From Corallibacter vietnamensis (GTDB taxonomy: Bacteria > Bacteroidota > Bacteroidia > Flavobacteriales > Flavobacteriaceae), in assembly GCF_039537875.1 (NCBI RefSeq), contig NZ_BAABBI010000003.1:170314-234313 (forward strand): 64,000 bases of DNA. Reading direction: 5' to 3'. The translations under genes were made by a program, and so were the position numbers. Below are positions 55,025 through 64,000 of this stretch, in pieces. Position 1 is the first letter of the stretch. Every line of letters starts with the position of its first letter. The notes beneath the pieces are model-generated. The model searched no databases and was not told the DNA's origin. It worked only from the letters and a program-made list of their open reading frames with translations.

Positions 55025-57085
55025 TTAATTGTTTAGCTTTTTTAAGTAATAGTCATATATAGCAAATTGTGCTCTAATATTACTTTTTTGTTTTGGCTTA
55101 TATTGATTGGTTTGCGAATCATTTAGCACTCTGGCTTTTACAGTATCGCTCCAACAAATATTAAAAATATCAATAAGCTCTTGTTTTATATTTTCGTCAT
55201 AAATAGGACAACTTACTTCTACTCTATTATCTATGTTTCTTGTCATCCAATCTGCTGATGATATATAAACTTTTGGATTATTATCGTTTCCAAATATATA
55301 AAGTCTTGTGTGCTCTAAAAACTTATCGACAATACTTATAACTTCTATATTCTCACTCATACCCGGAATACCAGGAATTAAACAGCAAATTCCTCTTACT
55401 ATCATTTGTACTTTAACGCCGGCTCTACTTGCTTCGTACAGTTTATCTACCATTTTAAAGCTTGAGATACTATTCATTTTTAAACGAATATAACCTTCTT
55501 TTCCTGCTTTTACATTTTCTATCTCTTTGTTTATGAGTTTAAATAAAGATGATTGTGTGTAATGAGGTGATGTAATGATGTGTTTGTAACGATATATCTT
55601 GTAGTTTGTTTCAAAGAAATTAAACACTTTATTTACATCTTTTAATATTTTTTGGTTTGATGTAAATAATGTAAAATCTGTATAAATTTTTGCTGTTGAT
55701 TCGTTAAAGTTTCCGGTGCTTATAAAACCGTATCGTTTTAATTTATCATCTTCTTCACGTTCTATAACGCACATCTTACTGTGCACTTTTAGACCTTGAA
55801 CTCCAAATATTAGGTTTACGCCTTCGTTTTCCATTTGTTCAGCATAATCAATATTTGCTTGTTCGTCAAAACGGGCTTGAATTTCTATAGAAACCGTTAC
55901 TTTTTTACCATTTTTAGCCGCATTAATTAATGAACTTGCTACGTGAGATATTTGTGCCAACCTATAAATGGTTATTTTTATTGTTTTTACAGATGGGTCT
56001 AAAGCAGCTTCTCTTAAAAACTTAACAACGTAAGAAAAGGTATGATACGGTGTGTGTATCATATAATCTTTATCTGCTATGGTTTTAAATATACTTTCTT
56101 CTAGGCTTAAGCCTTTTACTTCTAAAGCTTGAATTTTACTATACAGTAAATCTGTACGTCCAAGACTTGGGAAATCCATGTAATCACGTCTGTTATGATA
56201 ACGGCCTCCTGGAATTATACTATCTGTTGAGTCTATCCCCATTTTGTCCATCAAAAACAAAAGTGTTTCCTTGTCTATCGTTTTATCATAAACAAAACGA
56301 ACAGGCTCTCCTATTTGTCTGTGCTTTACACTATCTGAAATTTTTTCTATAAAACTTTTACTTAAATCACTTTCTAAATCTAACTCACCGTCTCGAGTTA
56401 TCTTTATCATATGCGCATTTATATTAGTATAGTTAAAAATGCTGAATATGTCATTTAAGCAATAGCGAAGTAAATCGTCTAGCATCATGATGTAGTTTTT
56501 GCCATCTTTTTCTGGCAGTACCACAAAACGATCCATAGATTTAGATATTTCTATTAGTGCATATTGAGCTTCTTTATTATTTAAACTCATTTTTACAGCT
56601 AAATAAGCCGCACTATCTTTAAGGTTAGGAAGCTCTACTAAATCATTAAGGATGATTGTTACTAAAGCTGGACTAACTTTCTGAATGAAGTAATTTTTAA
56701 TAAACTTATGATGCGCATCATCTACCTGTAATTCATTAATAATAAAAATACCTTCACTTTCTAGCTTTTTGTGTATTTTACTTAATACTTTTAAGCTGTG
56801 ACTTTGTTGTTTTATAACTATTTGGGTGATAATATCAAGTAGTTCGTTAGCTTTTAGAACACCTAATTCGCTTTTCCCTCCTTTTCCTGCCTCTACAATA
56901 CGCTTTACAGTAGCATAACGAACCTTAAAAAATTCATCTAAATTATTAGAGAAAATTCCTAAAAAACGTAGTCTTTCAATTAATGGGACCGATTCATCTT
57001 CGGCTTCCTGTAATACGCGTGCATTAAATTGTAACCAACTAACTTCTCTATTAATATATCTGTTGCTTTTATCTACTTTATTCAT
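55025..57085 (-). CDS. ppk1: Polyphosphate kinase 1
   Basis: 686 residues, full length. It polymerises the gamma-phosphate of ATP into polyphosphate. The N-terminal region SWLQFNARVLQEAEDESVPL is a family hallmark. The two phospholipase-D-like halves carry the catalytic histidines in GLKVHSKMCVI (autophosphorylated) and FLEHTRLYIFG. STGNFNESTAKIYTDF is also conserved. In an operon with sixA upstream (54 bp) and ppx downstream (5 bp). Confidence 0.96.
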   Translation of the reverse strand: MNKVDKSNRYINREVSWLQFNARVLQEAEDESVPLIERLRFLGIFSNNLDEFFKVRYATVKRIVEAGKGGKSELGVLKANELLDIITQIVIKQQSHSLKVLSKIHKKLESEGIFIINELQVDDAHHKFIKNYFIQKVSPALVTIILNDLVELPNLKDSAAYLAVKMSLNNKEAQYALIEISKSMDRFVVLPEKDGKNYIMMLDDLLRYCLNDIFSIFNYTNINAHMIKITRDGELDLESDLSKSFIEKISDSVKHRQIGEPVRFVYDKTIDKETLLFLMDKMGIDSTDSIIPGGRYHNRRDYMDFPSLGRTDLLYSKIQALEVKGLSLEESIFKTIADKDYMIHTPYHTFSYVVKFLREAALDPSVKTIKITIYRLAQISHVASSLINAAKNGKKVTVSIEIQARFDEQANIDYAEQMENEGVNLIFGVQGLKVHSKMCVIEREEDDKLKRYGFISTGNFNESTAKIYTDFTLFTSNQKILKDVNKVFNFFETNYKIYRYKHIITSPHYTQSSLFKLINKEIENVKAGKEGYIRLKMNSISSFKMVDKLYEASRAGVKVQMIVRGICCLIPGIPGMSENIEVISIVDKFLEHTRLYIFGNDNNPKVYISSADWMTRNIDNRVEVSCPIYDENIKQELIDIFNICWSDTVKARVLNDSQTNQYKPKQKSNIRAQFAIYDYYLKKLNN

Positions 57086-57139
57086 TAAAATAAATTTTAT
57101 ACAAATATATCCTATTAAACAATATGTGTATGATTAAGT

Positions 57140-57625
57140 TTACTTTAAATCTCTTGGAAACAAAACATAGTCTGTAATGCCTTTACTTAAATCTTGCCAA
57201 TGATTTGTATTGAAGTTTATAACTACCAATCCGCTAGTTGGTACATTATCTATATGTTTATCGCCATATGTATTAACAAATGATGTTATTGCATGATTGT
57301 GACCAAATAACATTAATGTGTTTATCTCATCGCTACAAGATTTTATTACGTTGAGTAATAATTCTCCAGAAAAATCATATAATTCATGCAGTAACTGACA
57401 TTTGTTTTCAGGAAAGTTCAGAGCTTCTTTAAAAATTTTTGCAGTGTATTTAGCACGATAGGCATCACTAGAAAATATAATATCAGGTTTGTAGTTTAAA
57501 TTTTTAAACGTATTTGAAATTAATTTTGCATCATCTATACCGCGATCTAATAAGGGTCTTTCATGGTCTATTACATTTTCTTTCCATGAGGATTTAGCAT
57601 GCCTTATGAGTATTAATTTTTTCAT
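57140..57625 (-). CDS. sixA: SixA-like phosphohistidine phosphatase
   Basis: 161 residues from ATG 57625 (a longer frame to 57646 adds MVFNRSD and is less likely, since the family begins M-K-K-L). Histidine phosphatase superfamily: LILIRHAKSSW carries the phosphate-accepting RH, SDAYRAKYTAKI follows, and LFGHNHAI gives the second His. SixA removes phosphate from phosphohistidine proteins in E. coli. Its placement as the first gene before ppk1 and ppx suggests a link to phosphate metabolism; the substrate is not known. Confidence 0.88.
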   Translation of the reverse strand: MKKLILIRHAKSSWKENVIDHERPLLDRGIDDAKLISNTFKNLNYKPDIIFSSDAYRAKYTAKIFKEALNFPENKCQLLHELYDFSGELLLNVIKSCSDEINTLMLFGHNHAITSFVNTYGDKHIDNVPTSGLVVINFNTNHWQDLSKGITDYVLFPRDLK

Positions 57626-58112
57626 ATCGCTTCGATTAAATACCATTTTTATCGATAAAATGTTGTTTATTGTCGTTTATTAACTTACTTTGCAATCAAA
57701 TTTTAAAAACCATATAACACAAAGCAAGTAAGTAATGAGGTAAAAATAGTTTATTTTTTGTTTAAAACTCAATAAGATAGGTCGTTTAATTATAAAATAT
57801 AACCGATTAAATGATGAGCATTCTCATTTAATCGAATTTATCTGTGATTTAACATTTTTTTTTGATTGAGTTGTTTTATCGCTATTTATTTGTCTTGTAA
57901 GCTATTAATCAAAATGAATCCCAAGTCACAAATTTTTCTTAATCCATTATGCATTGACTTTCAATGCGTTTCCCTCAACAAAAGAACATAATGTAAAGAA
58001 TTATGAAGGTATTTTTTATGCCGTGACCTAACACATACATAATGTGTCATAATAATTAAAGTTTACGAAAAAGTATTAATTATAGTTATAAATTTTTTTA
58101 ATAAAACTAATT
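57626..58112. other. Gene-free region of about 490 bp with hairpins upstream of the adhesin pair
   Basis: It holds an imperfect inverted repeat ACTTACTTTGC/GCAAGTAAGT (57683-57693, 57724-57733), a perfect 11-bp one CGATTAAATGA/TCATTTAATCG (57804-57814, 57824-57834), a perfect 7-bp hairpin GCATTGA/TCAATGC (57951-57967), and ACACAT/ATGTGT (58031-58036, 58042-58047). TTG (57663-57665) and TTACTTTG (57685-57692), 19 bp apart, form a near-consensus promoter, which would give a ~410-nt leader or a separate small RNA. No convincing ORF. Confidence 0.55.
57804..57834. repeat. Perfect 11-bp inverted repeat
   Basis: CGATTAAATGA and TCATTTAATCG with a 9-base spacer; an alternative fold uses ATGAG/CTCAT in the middle. 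No T run follows, so it is not a standard terminator; an operator or RNA structure is more likely. Confidence 0.6.
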
Positions 58113-58628
58113 ATGAAACTTAAAATTGGCCCTACATTTTCAAATGTTTTATTTTATTGTGCCTTCATGCTATTATTTACAGGGTATAGCTTTGCACAAC
58201 AAAACCCAATATACAGATTAACTGATGATAATACGCAAGCACAAGGCCGTTCTGCACAAGTGATCGCTAATTACCCTGAAGATTTATTATTTAATTTAGA
58301 ATCATCAATTTACATAAAAAACAATGCGGTTTTAAACACGTATGGTAGTACGGCTCCTAAAGTTATAAAAGTTAAAGATTCTCAATCTCTTAACTTTTTA
58401 TATACATATAATGAGCTTTATAATGAAGTAGAAATGATTACAATAAACTTAAAATCCTTGAGTGATTTATCATCACCTTTTGATGTTGACTCTATTCGTG
58501 GTTTTAGTCATCTTAAATATATTTACTTAAAATGCGAATTTCCTATAAGTGAAAGTCAAATTCGTGCATTTATTCAAAATGCAGATACAGAAATAAGCAT
58601 ATTCTATAAAAACATAAACCGTTCATAA
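58113..58628 (+). CDS. Secreted protein of unknown function, paired with the giant adhesin
   Basis: 171 residues with a signal peptide (YCAFMLLFTGYSFAQ, cleavage near residue 30). The mature part has a mixed alpha/beta pattern (FDVDSIRGFSHLKYIYLKCE) and no recognised motif. It lies 36 bp before the giant secreted protein on the same strand and is probably cotranscribed, so an accessory role in its export or display is possible but unproven. Confidence 0.7.
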   Translation: MKLKIGPTFSNVLFYCAFMLLFTGYSFAQQNPIYRLTDDNTQAQGRSAQVIANYPEDLLFNLESSIYIKNNAVLNTYGSTAPKVIKVKDSQSLNFLYTYNELYNEVEMITINLKSLSDLSSPFDVDSIRGFSHLKYIYLKCEFPISESQIRAFIQNADTEISIFYKNINRS

Positions 58629-58664
58629 GAGGTATTGTATTAGCTTAATTAAAAGTTATAAAAA

Positions 58665-61600
58665 ATGAAAAAATTATACGCTTCAAAAAATAAAACCTAT
58701 AAATATCAAATACAGTTATTTTTAGCAGTTTTTGCTTTATTATCTGTTTCTTTTTATAGTTATAGTCAGGTTAGAGTTGACTTTGAACCTCGAGCTTCAA
58801 TATACTCACCAAGCAAAACCATTTATAATGTAAAAGGTGATTTTACCATGATGGGAAACACAAACCTTACATTAGTAAATTATGGTAATAACACCAATAA
58901 TGGTGGTAATGACATGAGATATGTTGATGTTGATAATGATCCTAATACATTAAACTCATCTTCAGCTACACTACAATTTTCTACTGAAAATGGAGCCATC
59001 CCTGAATGTTCAAACATTGTTTATGCTGGATTATACTGGAGTGGTAGAGCAGGTTCAAGCAATACTTTTACAGTCTCAAAAAACATCAATACTGGAAACA
59101 CAACAACACAACAAGTTACTACAGGTTATACAGTTTATAGTGCGTATAGTATACCTAATACAAACTACACATTAAATGTTACAAACCAAGGTAGTGGTCA
59201 ATACAGGTTTAGATTTTCATCTTCTGGAGCTGGAGATACAGTTGATTTTATTTATAGAACTTCTGGTTGGAATGAAACAGTTCATGTTTCAGTAAATAAT
59301 GGCCCAGAGCAAGCTATTTCTACATCTTATATTGATGATAACAATGCCTATCTTAATTCTGATTATCAAATATTTTCAGACTCAAATTATACATTATCTG
59401 TAGACAGACTACGCCTACAAGGATATGACAGAGCTTATGTAGACGTTACATATAACGAAACTATACCTGAAACAATTTTAGTAACAAAAAATTATGATAA
59501 GCGTAAAATATCTATAAAAGGTCCAAACGCAACAAGTTACACTCAACTTACAGCTGCAAATAACGAAATATATTACCCAAATGGTGTAGATGATAATATG
59601 TATTCTGCCTATACTGAAATTACAGATTATGTAAGAACTAACGGAGTTGGAGAGTACTTTCTTGCTGACATGGCATTAAGAGAAGGTGATCCTGATGGAA
59701 CTGGTTATTATGGCGGCTGGGGAATGGTTGTTGTTTATGAAAACACAAAAATGAAATGGAGAGATGTAACCGTATTTGATGGACATGCTTACGTAGTTTC
59801 TTCTAACAACAGCTCATATATTATAGATGTTGATGGGTTTAACTCAACACAAAGCGGTGACGTGAACGTGAAACTAGGAATGATGGCTGGTGAAGGTGAT
59901 GTTGGCTTTACAGGTGATACATTTCAAATTGAAAATAGAAATTCTGGAAACTACACATCATTGAGCCACGCTGGAAACTCAACAGGAAACTTCTTTAATT
60001 CATCTGTTTCTACTGGTGGAAACCCAAGAAATCCACAACTACAAAACAATACGGGAATAGATATTAGTATGTTTACCATTAATAATACAGGAAATGCTAT
60101 TATTAATAATAACCAAACATCTACATCTTTTAGGTATTTTACTGACGGAGATACCTACTCTATCTACAATGTAACATTTTCTGTAGATGCTTACATTCCA
60201 GAATCTGAAGGTGTTTTAGCGACTACATCAATTAATGGAAACCCTGTAGGATCTCAACAATTAGTTGTAGAGCCTGGAGACGAAATTGAATATGGTGTAC
60301 AAATTAAAAATAAAGGAACAGAAGCTATAGAAGATTCAAGACTCGTTATTCCTATTCCTTTTACTTCAAACTATGTATTATCTAGTATAACTTTTAATGA
60401 GTATCATAGCTTATTTGCTGCTAACCAACCATATTTTGACCCTAATGAAGGAGCAACAGGTGCTATTGTATGGGATATTGATTATTTACCACTAAATAGT
60501 GCCGATCTTGAAATGGTACTTGCTGATATTTCTTTCAAATTGAAAGCAACAGAAGATTGTTCAATTTTAGTCAACAATAACTGTACACCAAAAATTGTGA
60601 TTTTAGGTGGTTATATATCTGGTACTGGTGTTATTTCTGGAATAGACTACTCTCTACCACTTATACAAGGGTATCAGCAAAACGGTGTATGCCAAGGAGA
60701 ACCTAATACAGAACCTATAGAAATTAACATTGATTCTGAACAATATATTTTAGATAATTGTACTGGCGTATCTATTCAAAGAGACTTTTTCTATTGTAGC
60801 TTTGACGGAAATTCAATTCCTGTTTCACAATTACAAGCGAATTTTCCTCCAGGATCATTGTTTTATGATTCTTACCCTATTACGCCTTCAACAACACAAT
60901 ACACATCTTCAAACCCATTTCCTGCGACTTTGGGAGTATCTACATATTACGCAATTCCTCCTGGAAATTCTACCTGTAATTATATATTTACTATTGAAGT
61001 TAATGATATTGAAACAACGCCTACCACTAGTAATGTAGCATATTGCTTAAACGAAACAGCAAGCCCACTAACCGCTACAACTACAGATACAGATTACATA
61101 CTATTATATTACACAGATAATGACCCTAATACTGTTGGTCAATCGTCAATAACGCCTTCTACAAATACTGCTGGAACTTTTACATATTATGTCTCTGAAG
61201 GTCCAAGCAATACTTGTCACGGAGATCGTGTACCAGTAACTGTAACTGTTTATGATCCAATTTCAATCTCTTTAGAAGAGCAAATAAATGAATCTTGTGA
61301 AAATAATAATTCAGGTGCTATTAACATAAATGTCACAGGTGGTTCTGGTAATTATACCTTTGATTGGGATAATAACGGAGCAGAAGATCCTGATTCTGAT
61401 ACAGAAGACTTAACGGGTCTTGCTGCTGGAACTTATACGATAACTGTTAGTGATGCTAATTCTAACTGCTCTGCAACAGAAAGCTTTACTATTACAACTG
61501 AAGATAACACAGCTCCAGTAATTACAGTTCCTGAAGATATAACTGTTGAAGGTTGCTCTACTGCTGATATTCTTAATGGTAACCTAACAGCTTTACCATA

Positions 61601-62450
61601 TAGCGAAACTACGGTGGTAATTACTGTACAACAATTCACTAGTGAAAACGGAACTTATACTGAAGATAGTGTTGCACAAATAACCTATCAAGATGAGGCA
61701 TCTCAATCTTGTCCTATTATTGTTAAAAGAAATTTTACAATAACTGATAATTGTGGTCTTTCTGATAGTGGTATTCAAAATATAACAATACAAACACCTA
61801 GTTTTTCAATCACAGAACCTAATGGCAGCTTATCTGTAGCTTGTATTGATGATGCTACTGAAACCTTTACAATGCCAACTATTACAGATCATTGTGGAAA
61901 CACGCTTACACCATCTGCTGCTGTAGTTACAGATAGTCCTGACCCAATAACTTGTGATGGAACTAGAACATACGCATATACATATACTGACTGTACAAAT
62001 ACTCAACAAACATGGTCGTTTGTTTACACTATTGAAGTAGAAGACTTTACTGCTCCTGCTCCAACTTCTGATACTGTTGCTTGTTACGATAATATCGTTT
62101 TACCTACATTACCTACGGTAACTGATAACTGCGGAAATACTTTAACACCATCTGCTGTAGTTGAATCTACTTCACCTGATTGTGAAGGCGATATCACTTA
62201 CACTTGGACTTATACAGATTGTGAAGGTAACACACACGATTACGTACACACAGTAACTATTGAAGTAGAAGACTTTACTGCTCCTGCTCCAACTTCTGAT
62301 ACTGTTGCTTGTTACGACAATATCGTTTTACCTACATTACCTACGGTAACTGATAACTGCGGAAATACTTTAACGCCGTCTGCTGTAGTTGAATCTACTT
62401 CACCTGATTGTGAAGGCGATATCACTTACACTTGGACTTATACAGATTGT
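58665..62450 (+). CDS. Giant SprB/HYR-repeat cell-surface protein, N-terminal part (gene continues past gap and window)
   Basis: Signal peptide to about residue 35 (FLAVFALLSVSFYSYSQ). Residues ~40-515 form a beta-rich adhesin-type domain (YAGLYWSGRAG, GYYGGWGMVVVYEN) that appears to hold an inserted ~120-residue segment near 150-265. A DUF11-like module (VEPGDEIEYGVQIKNKGTEA) is at ~535-650. An SprB-like repeat (GAININVTGGSGNYTFDWDN) lies at ~866-944, then HYR-like modules and 76-residue four-Cys repeats (VACYDNIV, VTDNCGN, SPDCEGDITYTWTYTDC). These traits fit type IX-secreted gliding or adhesion proteins. The stop seen at 62577-62579 is an artefact of the N gap. Confidence 0.85.
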
Positions 62451-62844
62451 NNNNNNNNNNNNNNNNNNNNNNNNNNNNNNNNNNNNNNNNNNNNNNNNNN
62501 NNNNNNNNNNNNNNNNNNNNNNNNNNNNNNNNNNNNNNNNNNNNNATATCACTTACACTTGGACTTATACAGATTGTGAAGGTAACACACACGATTACGT
62601 ACACACAGTAACTATTGAAGTAGAAGACTTTACTGCTCCTGCTCCAACTTCTGATACTGTTGCTTGTTACGACAATATCGTTTTACCTACATTACCTACG
62701 GTAACTGATAACTGCGGAAATACTTTAACGCCGTCTGCTGTAGTTGAATCTACTTCACCTGATTGTGAAGGCGATATCACTTACACTTGGACTTATACGG
62801 ATTGTGAAGGTAACACACACGATTACGTACACACAGTAACTATT
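62034..62844 (+). repeat. 228-bp tandem repeats encoding 76-residue four-Cys modules
   Basis: Units start at 62034, 62262 (broken by the gap after 189 bases) and 62617 (complete to 62844). Unit 2 differs from unit 1 at three of 189 bases and the last unit from unit 2 at one more; all the changes are synonymous. Flanking units (before 62034, after 62845) are clearly diverged. This is a recently amplified or homogenised block. Confidence 0.9.
62451..62545. other. Assembly gap (95 N) inside the tandem repeats
   Basis: The 32 bases before the gap (62419-62450) are identical to the 32 after it (62546-62577) and occupy the same place in the repeat unit. The frame is lost across the gap at 95 bases. 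A true separation of -32 (contig overlap) or 196+228k bases restores both frame and periodicity. Confidence 0.95.
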
Positions 62845-64000
62845 GAAGTAGAAGACTTTACTGTACCAAACAATCAAGAAAGTGACGTAAGTTGTATAGA
62901 AGATGCACTAGTTACTCCTATACCTCCATCTGTTACTGATAACTGCGGAAATAATATAAATCCAACAGGACCTACTATTAGCAATGATCCTTCTTGTAAT
63001 GGTTCTAAAACTTATACTTGGACATATACAGATTGTGAAGGAAATACTCACGATTGGACTTATACTTATAACTTAAATGATAATATAAATCCTGTAATTA
63101 CAGTACAAGCTTCACCTATAGTAATAGAATGTGATGGTTCTGGAAATAGCAGTGAAATTACTAATTGGTTAAATAATAATGGTGGTGCTACTGCAACAGA
63201 TAATTGTGGTTCTGTAACATGGACAAATAATTATGGAGCTAACAATTCGAGTTGTACTGATCCTATATTAGTAACCTTTACAGCAACCGATGCTTGTGGA
63301 AATCAATCTACAACTTCTGCAACATATATTATCCAAGATACAATTGCTCCCGAAATTACTAATGCTAGCAACTTAACTGTTGAATGTGATGGATTAGGTA
63401 ATACAGCTGAATTAAATGCTTGGTTAAATTCCAACGGAGGAGCTACTGCTACTGATGATTGTTCTGCTGTAGTTTGGACAAATAATTTTAACACTTTATC
63501 TGATGATTGTGGTGAAACAGGATCTGCTACTGTACAATTTACAGCTACAGACGGCTGTGGTAATATAAGCATAACATCTGCTACATTTACAATTGAAGAC
63601 ACAACACCTCCTACTATAGATACAGAAGCTAGTGATTTAACAGTTGAGTGTGGACCTGATACTGACCAACAATTAGATGATTGGATTCAAAACCATGGTG
63701 GTGCTTCATCGTCTGATTCTTGTGGTAATATCACTTGGGATCATGACTTTAAAGGAAATTTAATAGAAGGATGTGGAAATACGGGCTATATTACTGTTAG
63801 CTTTAAAGCAACTGATGATTGTGGAAACGAAACTATAACAGAAGCAATATTTACTATTCAAGATACAACTGCTCCGGTTGCGCCTCAAGCGCCTGCAGAT
63901 GTTACTTATGAGTGTATAGCGGATGTGCCTGCGGCTGTTGAGTTAACTGCTACAGATAACTGTAATGGTGAGATTGTTGGTACGGTAGAAGATATTACTG
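62546..64000 (+). CDS. Giant SprB/HYR-repeat cell-surface protein, continuation (truncated by the window end)
   Basis: In-frame codons resume at 62548 (frame differs from the upstream part only because of the N count), and no stop is seen to 64000. After the last 76-residue repeats comes a diverged copy (~62845-63075), then three ~85-residue HYR/Ig-like modules at ~63090-63350, 63351-63610 and 63611-63865, each with LTVECxG, GGATATDNCG and TATDxCGN landmarks. A different module begins at ~63870 (PQAPADVTYECIADVP) with GCG/GTG-rich codons. The C-terminal sorting domain, presumably type B T9SS, is outside the window. Confidence 0.85.

Noticed and set aside
57914..57991. 25-codon ORF (MNPKSQIFLNPL...) in the leader before the adhesin pair
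   Set aside because: No hydrophobic or basic pattern, overlaps a perfect hairpin, and is short enough to arise by chance in AT-rich DNA.
62577..62579. Stop codon ending the giant protein
   Set aside because: It appears only because the 95-N gap shifts the frame. The correct frame resumes at 62548 and is open to the window end.
1..64000. Defence island, prophage, integrative element or CRISPR array
   Set aside because: No recombinase, transposase, restriction or Cas gene and no short spaced direct repeats were found; gene content is core flavobacterial throughout.

Overview
The window comes from a Bacteroidetes chromosome, almost certainly family Flavobacteriaceae. The evidence is low G+C, genes with A-rich rather than GGAGG leaders, repeated -7 promoter elements of the form TAnnTTTG, a GyrA/ClpC/DnaX set of flavobacterial type, CarboxypepD_reg-like and TlpA/DUF4369 proteins, and a giant secreted protein with SprB-like and HYR-like repeats at the right edge. 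I cannot name the genus. Nearly all of the window is core chromosome. I see no insertion sequence, prophage, CRISPR array or integron.

Layout. 1-3164 (minus): glycolytic operon pfkA-gapA followed by an N-acetylglucosamine kinase. 3326-7693 (minus): tamB, divergent from tsaD. 7817-14476 (plus): RNA-modification and envelope genes (tsaD, parvulin PPIase, rsmE, DUF4159, trmH-like, AI-2E transporter, methyltransferase, HAD phosphatase). 14605-14931: three tRNAs (Ser-GCT, Pro-TGG, Arg-TCT) with promoter and terminator. 15075-18220 (minus): LacI-type regulator and a 7TM-HD phosphohydrolase. 18347-20287 (plus): thiolase and NlpC/P60 peptidase. 20342-24169 (minus): gyrA and a TPR protein. 24431-30131: clpC, a small unknown, hutH (minus) and a TlpA-like lipoprotein. 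30198-31751 (minus): nnrE/nnrD fusion. 32340-40329 (plus): GNAT, gcvT, glsA, RmlD-like reductase, phhB, Tsp protease, unknown secreted protein, YebC. 40403-43136: propeller lipoprotein and CarboxypepD_reg protein. 43285-47877 (minus): RecD-like helicase, then kdsB, HAD, kdnB and acyltransferase, which form a Kdo/8-amino-Kdo sugar operon. 48000-53412 (plus): membrane unknown, DUF3822, rsmD, dnaX, lipoprotein and miaE, with rnpB on the minus strand at about 50105-50420. 53491-57625 (minus): barrel protein, then the polyphosphate operon sixA-ppk1-ppx. 58113-64000 (plus): a secreted unknown and the first ~1,750 codons of a giant adhesin-like protein, interrupted by a 95-N assembly gap inside 228-bp tandem repeats.

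Most interesting points. (1) dnaX carries an A10 run and, further down, an A AAA AAG heptamer in the same phase as the E. coli frameshift site; every slipped frame stops within a few codons, so a short gamma form is predicted. (2) tamB has no ATG/GTG/TTG upstream of its membrane anchor, which suggests an ATT/ATA start. (3) The N gap cannot have its stated length: identical 32-base flanks and the reading frame imply either an overlap of the two contigs or a missing 196+228k bases. (4) A roughly 490-bp gene-free leader before the adhesin pair holds several inverted repeats. (5) A perfect 11-bp inverted repeat lies just upstream of the gcvT promoter. (6) kdsB-kdnB suggests 8-amino-Kdo lipopolysaccharide, with the partner transaminase not in the window.
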